Shown here: positions 8,535-16,829 of the stretch, piece after piece
Layout: the number at the start of each line of letters is the position of its first letter
Numbering within the stretch: the stretch's first letter is position 1
Source of the DNA: Clostridiales bacterium
Lineage (GTDB): Bacteria > Bacillota > Clostridia > Oscillospirales > Acutalibacteraceae
Direction: 5' to 3'
Assembly (NCBI GenBank): GCA_019416455.1
Contig: DXXG01000005.1
Coordinates: forward strand, 37,649-101,648
Length of the DNA stretch: 64,000 bases
Position numbers and translations under genes: made by a program
The notes under the pieces: generated by a model
Seen by the model: only the letters and a program-made list of their open reading frames with translations
What the model was told of the DNA's origin: nothing
Databases searched by the model: none

Positions 8535-9872
8535 ATGGAGTTTCCAAAACGTCCTTTCCGCACCCATGGCGGAGCGGCGGTGCCCCATCATAAAAACACC
8601 TGGGACATCCCCACTGCCACCATGCCGCCCCCGGAAAAGGTCATTGTGCCAATGCAGCAGCACATTGGCGCGCCCTGCATCCCTACTGTGAGCAAGGGCG
8701 ATCATGTTTTTGTGGGCACTGTGGTGGGCGATAACGACGCCTACGTCTGCGCCCCCGTACATTCCTCCGTCTCCGGTACGGTGACGGAGATCACTTCCAT
8801 CATGCTCACCGGCGGCCAGATGACCCAGGCTGTGGTCATCGAATCCGACGGCAAAATGGAGCATGACCCCAACATTGCCCCTCCTCCTGCCATCACCTCC
8901 AAGGAAGAACTGGCCGCCGCGGCCAGAGCTTCGGGACTGGTAGGCCTGGGCGGCGCCGGCTTCCCCGCGCACGTGAAGCTGAACGTCCCCGAAGGGAAAG
9001 TGATCGACACCTTGATCGTCAACGTGGCGGAGTGTGAGCCCTATGTCACCTCCGACCACCGGGAAGCCTTGGAAAACGGCCAGAACGTGCTGGACGGTGT
9101 CTACAAGGTGAAGGACATCTTGGGTGTACAGCGTGTGATCATCGCCGTGGAGAACAACAAGCCCGACGTCATCGCCAAACTGACGGAGATCGCCGACGAT
9201 CCCAAGCGGGACCCTCTGGACCAGGTCCGGGTGCTCCCCTTGAAGAGCCGCTATCCTCAGGGCGCTGAGAAGGTGCTGGTCCAGGCCTGCACCGGACGGA
9301 AGGTCCCGGAGGGCAAACTGCCCGCCGACGTGGGATGTCTGGTGATGAACATCGCCTCCATCTCTTTCCTGGCAAGCTACATGCGCACCGGCATGCCTCT
9401 GACCTTGAAGCGGGCCACCATCGATGGTTCCGCCATCGCTCATCCTCAGAACGTCATCGTCCCTGTGGGCACCCCCATCAAGGACGTTGTGGCTTTCTGC
9501 GGCGGCTACAAGACGGAAGCCCGGAAGCTGATCATGGGCGGTCCCATGATGGGCGTGGCCATCACCAGTGACGAGCTGCCCATTTTGAAGCAGAACAACG
9601 CCATCCTGGCTTTTGACGCCAACGACGCTGCCCTGCGTCAGCCCACTGCCTGCATCCGCTGCGGCCGCTGCGTGGCGGCATGTCCCATGGAACTGATGCC
9701 CACCAAGCTGGAACAGGCTGCGGAACGCAAAGACGTGGACGCCCTGAATTCCCTGAACATCATGACCTGCATGGAATGCGGCTGCTGCGCCTTCTCCTGT
9801 CCCGCAGGACGGCGGTTGGTACAGGCGATCCGCCTAGGCAAAAGCTACGTCAGAAAGGCCTCCAAGAAGTGA
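8535..9872 (+). CDS. rnfC: Rnf complex subunit C (NADH-binding, 2x[4Fe-4S])
   Basis: A 445-residue protein, the usual RnfC length. It is the soluble, membrane-attached subunit that passes electrons to NAD+ in the ferredoxin:NAD+ oxidoreductase. It shows an N-terminal barrel-sandwich region (KRPFRTHGGAAVPHHK), the glycine-rich nucleotide/FMN segment GLVGLGGAGFPAHVKL, the NVAECEPY motif, and two ferredoxin clusters near the C-terminus (CIRCGRCVAACP and CMECGCCAFSCP). I chose the ATG at 8535, preceded by AAAGG; the longer frame upstream has no family similarity. It is the first gene of rnfCDGEAB. Confidence 0.96.
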   Translation: MEFPKRPFRTHGGAAVPHHKNTWDIPTATMPPPEKVIVPMQQHIGAPCIPTVSKGDHVFVGTVVGDNDAYVCAPVHSSVSGTVTEITSIMLTGGQMTQAVVIESDGKMEHDPNIAPPPAITSKEELAAAARASGLVGLGGAGFPAHVKLNVPEGKVIDTLIVNVAECEPYVTSDHREALENGQNVLDGVYKVKDILGVQRVIIAVENNKPDVIAKLTEIADDPKRDPLDQVRVLPLKSRYPQGAEKVLVQACTGRKVPEGKLPADVGCLVMNIASISFLASYMRTGMPLTLKRATIDGSAIAHPQNVIVPVGTPIKDVVAFCGGYKTEARKLIMGGPMMGVAITSDELPILKQNNAILAFDANDAALRQPTACIRCGRCVAACPMELMPTKLEQAAERKDVDALNSLNIMTCMECGCCAFSCPAGRRLVQAIRLGKSYVRKASKK

Positions 9873-9924
9873 GCGCGCCTCGCTTTTTCATCCCGTATGC
9901 TTTCCGGAAAGGATGTAATCGAAA

Positions 9925-10884
9925 TTGGATAAATTGATCGTATCCTCTTCCCCCCATTTCAACGGTGGGAAGACCACTCAAAACATCATGCTGGACGTGA
10001 TCATCGCTCTCGCTCCTGCCATGATCGCCTCCGTCATCTTATTTGGGCCCAGAGCCGCGGTGGTCATCGTCACCTGCGTGGCCGCCTGCGTCCTCAGCGA
10101 ATACCTGTCCCGCCGGGTGATGAAGCGTCCCCAGACCGTGGGCGACCTGAGCTGCGTGGTCACCGGCATCCTGCTGGCGCTGAACCTGCCTGTCACCATC
10201 AACCCCTTCATCGCTGTTTTCGGCAGTGTGGTTGCCATCGTGGTGGTCAAGCAGATGTTCGGCGGCATCGGCCAGAACTTTGTCAACCCGGCGCTCACCG
10301 CCCGGATCGTTCTTTTGAACTCCTTCCCCTCCCGTATGACCCACTGGGTGCAGCCCTTTGACTATTCCGCCACCGCCGACGCGGTGACCACTGCCACTCC
10401 TCTGGGCATCCTGAAAGAGGGAGGCGGGGACCTGCCCTCCTACCTGGACCTGTTTTTGGGTAACACCGGCGGATGTCTTGGTGAGACCTGCGCTTTGGCC
10501 CTGCTCATCGGCGGGATCTATCTCATCGCCCGCCATGTAATCTCCCCTGTGATCCCTGTCACTTACCTGGCCACCGCGGCGGTATTCTCCGCTCTGCTGG
10601 GCCGGGATCCTCTCTTTGACCTGCTCTCCGGCGGCCTGATGCTGGGCGCTTTCTTCATGGCCACCGACTACACCACCAGCCCCCTGTATTTCTGGGGCCG
10701 TGTGGTATTCGCTTTCGGCTGCGGATTCATCACCATCATCATCCGTGAATTCGGCTCCCTGCCGGAAGGCGTGTCTTACTCCATTATCCTGATGAACATC
10801 CTCACGCCTCTCATCGAGCGGTACATTAAGCCCCGGCCCTTTGGCTCCCTGCCCAAGGCCAAGAAAGGGGGCGCCAAAGGATGA
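9925..10884 (+). CDS. rnfD: Rnf complex subunit D (covalent FMN membrane subunit)
   Basis: A 319-residue integral membrane protein with about nine to ten hydrophobic helices, of the RnfD/NqrB family. The residues TTATPLG near 155 correspond to the flavinylation site where FMN is attached through threonine. The N-terminus reads VSSSPHFNGGKTTQNIM, a strong family signature. The start is TTG at 9925, after GGAAAGGATG. The last four bases overlap the rnfG start (ATGA). Confidence 0.95.
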   Translation: MDKLIVSSSPHFNGGKTTQNIMLDVIIALAPAMIASVILFGPRAAVVIVTCVAACVLSEYLSRRVMKRPQTVGDLSCVVTGILLALNLPVTINPFIAVFGSVVAIVVVKQMFGGIGQNFVNPALTARIVLLNSFPSRMTHWVQPFDYSATADAVTTATPLGILKEGGGDLPSYLDLFLGNTGGCLGETCALALLIGGIYLIARHVISPVIPVTYLATAAVFSALLGRDPLFDLLSGGLMLGAFFMATDYTTSPLYFWGRVVFAFGCGFITIIIREFGSLPEGVSYSIILMNILTPLIERYIKPRPFGSLPKAKKGGAKG

Positions 10885-11435
10885 AACTTGACGCGAAAAG
10901 CATCTTGAAACCCACCTTTGTACTGTTCGTCATCTGCGTGGTGGTCTCTGCCGCCCTGGCAGGCACCAACATGCTCACGGAGGACCGCATCAAAGAGTTG
11001 GAAGCAGCCAACGCCGAGGCCTCCCGCATGGTGGTCCTCCCCACCGCGGAAGCCTTTGAGTCCCAGGACGACGGCGCCTACTACACCGGCACTGCCGGCG
11101 GCGAAGTGGTGGGCTACGTGTTCGAGACTGGCGCCAGCGGCTACGGCGGCACGGTCAGCATAATGACCGGCATCGACGTAGAGGGAAACATCACCGGTGT
11201 GGTGATCCTCTCTCACAGTGAGACTCCCGGCCTGGGCGCCAACGCGGAGAAACAGGAGTTTCTGGACCAGTACCTCCAACCCGCGCCGGAAGGCGGCCTC
11301 TCCGTCATCAAGTATCAGACCCCCGCTGAGGGCCAAGTGGAAGCCATGACCGGCGCTACGGTCACCACCACCGCCGTCACCAACGCGGTGAACCTGGCCA
11401 TCGAGCAATACTACGCTGTGAAAGGAGGCGCCTGA
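10881..11435 (+). CDS. rnfG: Rnf complex subunit G (covalent FMN, extracytoplasmic)
   Basis: A 184-residue protein with one N-terminal membrane anchor (about residues 11-30) and an FMN-binding domain. The flavinylation motif is TGATVTTT near residue 155, with the threonine acceptor present; SHSETPGLG is another family-conserved stretch. It is translationally coupled to rnfD by a 4-nt overlap, and the next gene, rnfE, starts one base after its stop. Confidence 0.95.
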   Translation: MKLDAKSILKPTFVLFVICVVVSAALAGTNMLTEDRIKELEAANAEASRMVVLPTAEAFESQDDGAYYTGTAGGEVVGYVFETGASGYGGTVSIMTGIDVEGNITGVVILSHSETPGLGANAEKQEFLDQYLQPAPEGGLSVIKYQTPAEGQVEAMTGATVTTTAVTNAVNLAIEQYYAVKGGA

Positions 11436-11436
11436 T

Positions 11437-12135
11437 ATGGAGAAGAACCGTACTTCCCTGTGGCGGGAATTCACCAAAGGCATCATCAAGGAAAACCCGG
11501 TGCTGCGGCTGGTGCTGGGCTGCTGCGCCACCCTGGCCGTGACCACCGCCGCCTCCAACGCCATCGGCATGGGCGCCGCCACCACATTCGTGCTGGTGTG
11601 CTCCAACGTGGTCATCTCCCTGCTGCGCAAGGTCATCCCCGACAAGGTGCGTATCCCCGCTTTCATCACGATCGTGGCGGGCTTCGTCACCATCGTGCAG
11701 CTGTTCATCCAGGCCTTCTCTCCTTCTCTGGATAAGGCTCTGGGCGTGTTCCTGCCCCTGATCGTGGTCAACTGCATTATCCTGGGCCGGGCAGAAATGT
11801 TCGCCAGCAAGAACAAGGTCCTCCCCTCCCTGGTGGACGGCCTGGGCATGGGCGTGGGCTTCACCGCTACCCTCCTGGCCATGGGCATCATCCGGGAACT
11901 GCTGGGTGCCGGCACTGTATTCGGCATCCCCGTGCTCTCCGGGTTCATGGAGCCCATCATCATCTTCCTGCTGCCTCCCGGAGGTTTCTTCGTGTTCGGC
12001 ATGCTCATCGCCTTGGCGGGCAAGCTGTCCAAAGAAGGCAAAGCTCCGGAATCCACCGGCTGCGCTGCCTGCCCCCTGGCCGCTTCTTGCCAGAAGCTCC
12101 AGCAGAAGGATAACGGAAAGGAGGCCGCGAACTGA
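11437..12135 (+). CDS. rnfE: Rnf complex subunit E (membrane)
   Basis: A 232-residue protein with six predicted membrane helices, of the RnfA/RnfE/NqrD/NqrE family. The conserved half-channel segments ENPVLRLVLGCC and VNCIILGRAEMFA carry the cysteines that hold the intramembrane iron centre shared with RnfA. A hydrophilic tail of about 35 residues contains CAACPLAASC, a four-residue-spaced cysteine cluster I do not remember as general for RnfE. The stop overlaps the rnfA ATG by one base. Confidence 0.95.
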   Translation: MEKNRTSLWREFTKGIIKENPVLRLVLGCCATLAVTTAASNAIGMGAATTFVLVCSNVVISLLRKVIPDKVRIPAFITIVAGFVTIVQLFIQAFSPSLDKALGVFLPLIVVNCIILGRAEMFASKNKVLPSLVDGLGMGVGFTATLLAMGIIRELLGAGTVFGIPVLSGFMEPIIIFLLPPGGFFVFGMLIALAGKLSKEGKAPESTGCAACPLAASCQKLQQKDNGKEAAN

Positions 12136-12752
12136 TGGACGCCCAAACCATTAAATCTTTGGTAGCCATTTTCCTGGCGGCCATTTTGACGGAAAACTAC
12201 GTGCTCAACAAGTTCTTGGGCATCTGCCCCTTCCTGGGGGTCTCGAAGAAACTGGACACCGCTGTAGGCATGAGCTGCGCCGTTACCGTAGTGATGGTCA
12301 TCGCCACCGCTGTGACCTGGCCCCTGTACATGTTCCTGCTGGTGCCCAACGGTCTGGCCTACTTGCAGACCATCGTGTTCATCCTGGTCATCGCTGCCCT
12401 GGTGCAGCTGCTGGAGACCGTACTTCGCAAATATATGCCCCCGCTATACAACGCTTTGGGCATCTATCTGCCTTTGATCACCACCAACTGCGCCGTGCTG
12501 GGCGTGACCATGCTGGTGCTGGAAAAGGGCGCTGAGGATCCCTCTTTTGGCTACCTCCAGTCCCTGGTCAACTCCTTTGGTTCCGGCGTTGGCTTCCTGG
12601 TGGCCATGGTGCTCTTCGCCGGTGTGCGGGAGCGTCTGGAAAACTGTGATATCCCCGAGACGTTCAAGGGCCTGCCCATCACCCTGGTGGCGGCTTCCCT
12701 GGTGGCGGTCAGCTTCCTGGGCTTCAACGGCGTTGTGGACGGCTTGCTGTAA
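12135..12752 (+). CDS. rnfA: Rnf complex subunit A (membrane)
   Basis: A 205-residue, six-helix membrane protein, paralogous and inverted in topology to RnfE. The segments ENYVLNKFLGICPFLGVSKK and TTNCAVLGVT carry the conserved cysteines of the intramembrane Fe site. It forms the ion-conducting core with RnfD and RnfE. The ATG overlaps the rnfE stop. The length is typical of the family. Confidence 0.96.
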   Translation: MDAQTIKSLVAIFLAAILTENYVLNKFLGICPFLGVSKKLDTAVGMSCAVTVVMVIATAVTWPLYMFLLVPNGLAYLQTIVFILVIAALVQLLETVLRKYMPPLYNALGIYLPLITTNCAVLGVTMLVLEKGAEDPSFGYLQSLVNSFGSGVGFLVAMVLFAGVRERLENCDIPETFKGLPITLVAASLVAVSFLGFNGVVDGLL

Positions 12753-12767
12753 AGGGAGGAAACTGCT

Positions 12768-13559
12768 ATGGAAATCATTACCCCCATTCTCATTGTGGGC
12801 ATCATCGGCCTGCTGGCCGGCGTGATCCTGGCTGTGGCCTCCATCGTCATGGCGGTGCCCAAAGATGAAAAAGCCGAGGCCCTGGAGGAAGTGCTCCCCG
12901 GCGCCAACTGCGGTGCCTGCGGTTACTCCGGCTGTCCTGGTTACGCGGCTGCCATGGCCAAGGGCGAAGCACAGCCCGGCCTTTGCTCCCCCGGTGGAGC
13001 TGATGTGGCTCAGAAATGCGCCGAGATCCTGGGCGCGGGCGACGTGGCCATGGAATACAAGACTGCCCTGGTCCACTGCCTGGGCAGCTACGACAACACC
13101 ACTGACAAAATGGTGTACGACGGTATCCAGAGCTGCTCTGCGGCAGCGTTTCTGGCGGGAGGCATCACTTCCTGCCGGTACGGCTGCATGGGCATGGGCG
13201 ACTGCCTGCGCGCTTGCGAGTACGGCGCCATCCAAATCTGCAACGGTCTGGCCCGGGTGGATCCCACCAAGTGCAAAGGTTGCTCCAAGTGCGTTGCCGC
13301 CTGCCCCAAGGGGATCATCTCTCTGGTGCCTTTGAAGCAGCAGGCTGTGGTGCGCTGCTCCAACTGCGACAAGGCCAAGGATACTTTGAAGGTGTGTGCC
13401 ATCGGGTGCATCGGCTGCGGCAAGTGCGTGCGGACCTGCGAGTTCGGCGCTGTGACCGTGGAAAACGGTGTTGCCAAGGTGGATCCTGCCAAATGTACCG
13501 CTTGCGGCAAGTGCGTGGAAGCCTGCCCTCGTCACGTAATCACTATGCTGGGCGACTAA
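12768..13559 (+). CDS. rnfB: Rnf complex subunit B (ferredoxin-accepting iron-sulfur protein)
   Basis: A 263-residue protein: an N-terminal membrane anchor (about residues 5-28), then the Fe-S domain CGACGYSGCPGYA, then several ferredoxin-type [4Fe-4S] motifs (C-x2-C-x2-C-x3-C) through to the C-terminus. RnfB takes electrons from reduced ferredoxin and feeds the chain to RnfC/NAD+. It is last in the operon and is followed by a strong terminator at 13579. Confidence 0.96.
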   Translation: MEIITPILIVGIIGLLAGVILAVASIVMAVPKDEKAEALEEVLPGANCGACGYSGCPGYAAAMAKGEAQPGLCSPGGADVAQKCAEILGAGDVAMEYKTALVHCLGSYDNTTDKMVYDGIQSCSAAAFLAGGITSCRYGCMGMGDCLRACEYGAIQICNGLARVDPTKCKGCSKCVAACPKGIISLVPLKQQAVVRCSNCDKAKDTLKVCAIGCIGCGKCVRTCEFGAVTVENGVAKVDPAKCTACGKCVEACPRHVITMLGD

Positions 13560-13578
13560 GTTCCAGTTACATACAGAA

Positions 13579-13611
13579 AGGACCTGTCCGTTTTGGACAG
13601 GTCCTTTTTTC
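13579..13611 (+). terminator. Rho-independent terminator of rnfCDGEAB
   Basis: An 11-bp perfect stem AGGACCTGTCC / GGACAGGTCCT, loop GTTTT, then T6. It lies 19 nt after rnfB and before the convergent second MATE gene. Confidence 0.9.
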
Positions 13612-13625
13612 ATGAGCAAAATGAT

Positions 13626-14987
13626 TTATTGGGGAGATGCGGCCCGCTCTTTCAGGATCTTTCCCATAGTTAACAGATAGACAATCACCGTGACCAAGGG
13701 CCCCAGCACGTCGGAAAGGGGCTGAGCATAGAAGGCCGCCCGAGCGCCGAAGGCCATAGGCAGCAGGAAGATTGCCACAAAGTAGACCAGCTTCCGCCAG
13801 AAGGATAAAGGCAGGGACAGCCGCACCTGACCGATGCCGGTAAAGCCGTCTACCAGCTCGTACTGCACCCCCAGAGGGATGATAGCCAAGGTGCAGATCT
13901 TGATAGCGTCAAAGGCCTCCTGAGCCAGCTGGGGCTCCTGGGTGAACAGCCTCACGAAAAGGGGACCCGCCACCCGTGCCAGCACAAACATCAAAGCTGT
14001 ATAGCCCACGCACAGCCCCACGATGTATTTCTGGGCCTGACGCACCCGGTCCACCTGACGGGCGCCGTAGTTGTACCCCAGGATCCCCTGGGTGCCTCCG
14101 CTGATACCGCCCAGAGGCATAGTCACCACCAGCATAAAGCTCTGGACAATGGTGTTGCAGGTCACCAGCATGTCGCCTTCCGCGCCTCCGGTGTTTTGAA
14201 GGATGGCGTTCATGGCGATGATCATCACGTTGTCGATGGCCACGATAAGGAAAGGGGTGAAACCTACCACCAACACTCTTCCCATGATCCGCAGATCATA
14301 CCCACCGAAGGTGATGGGCACCATCACCCGCTTGCCGAACAGGAACAGCACCACGAAGGCAGCGCTGGCGGCTTGAGAGATCACCGTGGCAATAGCGGCT
14401 CCCTGCACACCCATATCCAGCACGAAGATAAACACAGGATCCAAAGCGATATTCAGAACAGCTCCCAGCACCACGGAAGCCATGCCCGCCTTGGCGAATC
14501 CCTGACAGATGACGAATTGGTTCAGCCCAGCGGCAGCCAAAGCAAAGAACGTACCGCACAGATAGGCGGTAAAATAGGATTCAGCATAGGGGTAAGTAGC
14601 ATCGCTGGCGCCGAACAGCCGAAGCATGGGTTCCCGGAAAGGCAGGATGCCCCCCACCAACACCACAGAGAACACGCACAGCATCAAAAAGCAGTTGGCA
14701 AGGACCTGTTTTGCCGCTTTCAGGTTACCTTCTCCCATGCGGATGCTCACCAGGGGCGCGCCGCCCACTCCGATCAGGAACGCCACCGAACCCACCAGGT
14801 TCACCACAGGACCGCAGACACCTACACCAGCCAAAGCGATATCTCCCACCTCGGGGATGTTGCCGATATACATTCGGTCCACGATGCTGTACAGCACGCT
14901 GACAAACTGTCCCAGCATGCTGGGAATGGCGATCTTCCACACCAAAGAACTGATTTTGTCTTTTCCCAGGTCGTTTTCCACGGCCAT
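13626..14987 (-). CDS. Second MATE family efflux transporter
   Basis: A 453-residue, twelve-helix MATE protein. Its N-terminus (SMLGQFVSVLYSIVDRMYIG) parallels that of the MATE at 6.3 kb, but the sequences differ enough to be separate subfamily members. I chose the ATG at 14987, preceded by GAGAAGGG; upstream in-frame codons read through a terminator hairpin and are not coding-like. It is convergent with rnfB. The substrate cannot be inferred. Confidence 0.92.
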   Translation of the reverse strand: MAVENDLGKDKISSLVWKIAIPSMLGQFVSVLYSIVDRMYIGNIPEVGDIALAGVGVCGPVVNLVGSVAFLIGVGGAPLVSIRMGEGNLKAAKQVLANCFLMLCVFSVVLVGGILPFREPMLRLFGASDATYPYAESYFTAYLCGTFFALAAAGLNQFVICQGFAKAGMASVVLGAVLNIALDPVFIFVLDMGVQGAAIATVISQAASAAFVVLFLFGKRVMVPITFGGYDLRIMGRVLVVGFTPFLIVAIDNVMIIAMNAILQNTGGAEGDMLVTCNTIVQSFMLVVTMPLGGISGGTQGILGYNYGARQVDRVRQAQKYIVGLCVGYTALMFVLARVAGPLFVRLFTQEPQLAQEAFDAIKICTLAIIPLGVQYELVDGFTGIGQVRLSLPLSFWRKLVYFVAIFLLPMAFGARAAFYAQPLSDVLGPLVTVIVYLLTMGKILKERAASPQ

Positions 14988-15101
14988 GGTTCCCACACCC
15001 TTCTCAAGAAACTCAGGCTTTCCACAAGCCTTCCCTATCTTACACCATTTTGGAGCAAATGCAAGTGCTCTTTTCAGATTTTCCACCCTTTTGGCAGACG
15101 C

Positions 15102-15136
15102 GAAAAACGGCCCCGCCAAACCGGCAGGACCGCTTT
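15102..15136 (-). terminator. Terminator of the nucleoside phosphorylase/sugar isomerase pair
   Basis: On the minus strand CGGTCCTGCC-GGTTT-GGCGGGGCCG (10-bp stem with G-U wobbles), followed by TTTTT. It is also T-rich in the other direction. It separates the upstream pair from the second MATE gene. Confidence 0.8.
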
Positions 15137-15143
15137 TTCTCTG

Positions 15144-15962
15144 TCACAGTCGTGCTTTCAACCACTCCATGGATTTCCGAAGATATTCCAGCGTAGCGTT
15201 GGAGCCGTAATGCTCGATGGTATAGGTACCATCGTAGCCATCCTGCTTCAGCAGGGCCATAAGCTCCTCCAAGGGCATCTCGCCTCCGCCCAAAGGAGCC
15301 GGATACAGCTCCACGCCGTCCACGGCCACTGTGGCCCCTTCCCCGTTGGACTGGGTGAACGCCCGGTCCTTCAGGTGGACATGGTCGATCCTGTCGCGCA
15401 GCAGCTGGTAGGCCTCCAGCACATCTTCCCCGGCGAAACGGAAATTTCCCGAGTCAAAGGCACAGGAAAGACCCGGGCACCGGTCCAGGAACCGGCGGAT
15501 ACCGCCCATGGTGGAAAAAGGGGCCAGCTGGCTGTCATAATCCTCCATCACCAAGGATATTCCGTAATTCAAAGCCAAGTCAGTCAGCCGGTTGATTCCT
15601 TCCTCCATACGGACCATCTGGGCTTCCCGTTCTTCCGGGGAATCTCCCTCACCGAAGAACCCGGGGATCACCAACAGCTTGGGCGCTCCCAGGTATTGAG
15701 CAGCTTCCAGAATGGGGCCCGCTTGTTTTTCCACGTCCGTATCCCGGCCGAAATCAAAGTAAGCGGGAATGGTCGCGATTTCCATATCCGCCATGGCCAG
15801 CTCCTGACCGATCTCGTCCTCACGGCCCAGCACGTTATTGCCGGAAGCTTCCACCGCTTCCACACCCAGCTCTCGGGCCAGCTTCAAAGCATCCACTGTG
15901 AAGATATTTTCCTGCCGGGCAATGTCCAAAATATGATCGTAAAAGGTGGCGATCCTCACCAT
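15144..15962 (-). CDS. Sugar phosphate isomerase/epimerase family TIM-barrel protein
   Basis: A 272-residue protein of the AP-endonuclease-2/xylose isomerase-like barrel. Metal-site candidates are E in VVEAS near the start, the ISLVMEDYDSQ segment, CAFDSGNF, the D-H-V-H-L-K-D loop and the C-terminal YTIEHYGSN. Such proteins isomerise or epimerise sugars, inositols or hydroxyacids using a divalent metal; the substrate is not readable. The start is ATG at 15962, with AAGGAGGG 8 nt upstream. It lies 17 nt downstream of the nucleoside phosphorylase, so the two probably act together on a (deoxy)nucleoside-derived or unusual sugar. That link is an inference. Confidence 0.85.
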   Translation of the reverse strand: MVRIATFYDHILDIARQENIFTVDALKLARELGVEAVEASGNNVLGREDEIGQELAMADMEIATIPAYFDFGRDTDVEKQAGPILEAAQYLGAPKLLVIPGFFGEGDSPEEREAQMVRMEEGINRLTDLALNYGISLVMEDYDSQLAPFSTMGGIRRFLDRCPGLSCAFDSGNFRFAGEDVLEAYQLLRDRIDHVHLKDRAFTQSNGEGATVAVDGVELYPAPLGGGEMPLEELMALLKQDGYDGTYTIEHYGSNATLEYLRKSMEWLKARL

Positions 15963-15979
15963 ACAAAGTCCCTCCTTAT

Positions 15980-16750
15980 TCAGATAAGTTCTGTCAGCAG
16001 CCTGCCGGTTTCCACCGCGGCCGCAAAGCATTTGTCCCCCACGGACTGCCCCAGCAGGGGCAGTCCACGAGCGTCCCACTCCGGAGCGTCCAGGTTGTCC
16101 GCCGCAAAGAAAAATTCCGCCAGCTTCACCCCTCGGAACTGGGCCACCGCCGCCAGGGAGGCGCACTCCATTTCCACGCACAGGCAGCCCTGCTCCTTAC
16201 GACGGGCCATTTTGCCCCGAGTCTCCCGGTAAAAGGCGTCTGTGGTCCAGGTCTTACCCTCCACATAAGGCAGCCCCAGGTTCTCCATGGCCTGGCGGCA
16301 GGCCTCTACACAGGCGGGGTCCAGCTCCACCTCATCCGCCGGGGGCAGATAGTGGTAAGAAAAACCCTCGTCCCGCACGGCAGCGGTAGGGATGATCAAA
16401 TGCCCGTCAGCAATGTCCCGCCGCAGCACGCCGCAGGAGCCGAAAAACACAAAACATCCCACCCCGTAAACGATCAGCTCCTCCATCATGGAGCCAGCCG
16501 TAGGCCCGCCCACGTGGGGCAGAAACAGGGCAAACTCCTGGCCTAAGGCTGTCACACGGTACACAGGAACCGGACCAGTGCAGAAGTTCAAATCCACCAG
16601 CTTTTCCCCGCCGAAGCGTTCCAGGATGCCCTCCAGAATGGGCTTGGAGAAGATCCCCATGCACATCTGCGGAAATCCGGGAATGGAAACATGATGTTCC
16701 TCCGGGTTGATGACTGCCAGGCGGTCAGGGTCGAACTCGTTGCAAAGCAT
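15980..16750 (-). CDS. Nucleoside phosphorylase (uridine phosphorylase family)
   Basis: A 256-residue protein of the PNP/UDP-1 family. Landmarks are FGSCG (phosphate-binding glycine loop), VEMECASLAAVA (the family's ribose/base-contact motif with catalytic Glu residues) and the N-terminal HHVSIPGFP. These enzymes split nucleosides with phosphate to base plus ribose-1-phosphate. It is first of a two-gene unit with the sugar isomerase. The start at 16750 has AGGAG 9 nt upstream. Uridine versus purine specificity is uncertain. Confidence 0.85.
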   Translation of the reverse strand: MLCNEFDPDRLAVINPEEHHVSIPGFPQMCMGIFSKPILEGILERFGGEKLVDLNFCTGPVPVYRVTALGQEFALFLPHVGGPTAGSMMEELIVYGVGCFVFFGSCGVLRRDIADGHLIIPTAAVRDEGFSYHYLPPADEVELDPACVEACRQAMENLGLPYVEGKTWTTDAFYRETRGKMARRKEQGCLCVEMECASLAAVAQFRGVKLAEFFFAADNLDAPEWDARGLPLLGQSVGDKCFAAAVETGRLLTELI

Positions 16751-16829
16751 AGGAAGCTCCTCCTTTGGAAAATATTTCGTCCATTGTAGGACAAAACAAG
16801 GAGAGAGTCAATAGGGAAAAAAGAAAACC

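Noticed and set aside
8535..13559. Na+-translocating NADH:quinone oxidoreductase (Nqr)
   Set aside because: The operon has RnfB and RnfC with ferredoxin clusters and no NqrF or NqrA, so it is Rnf.
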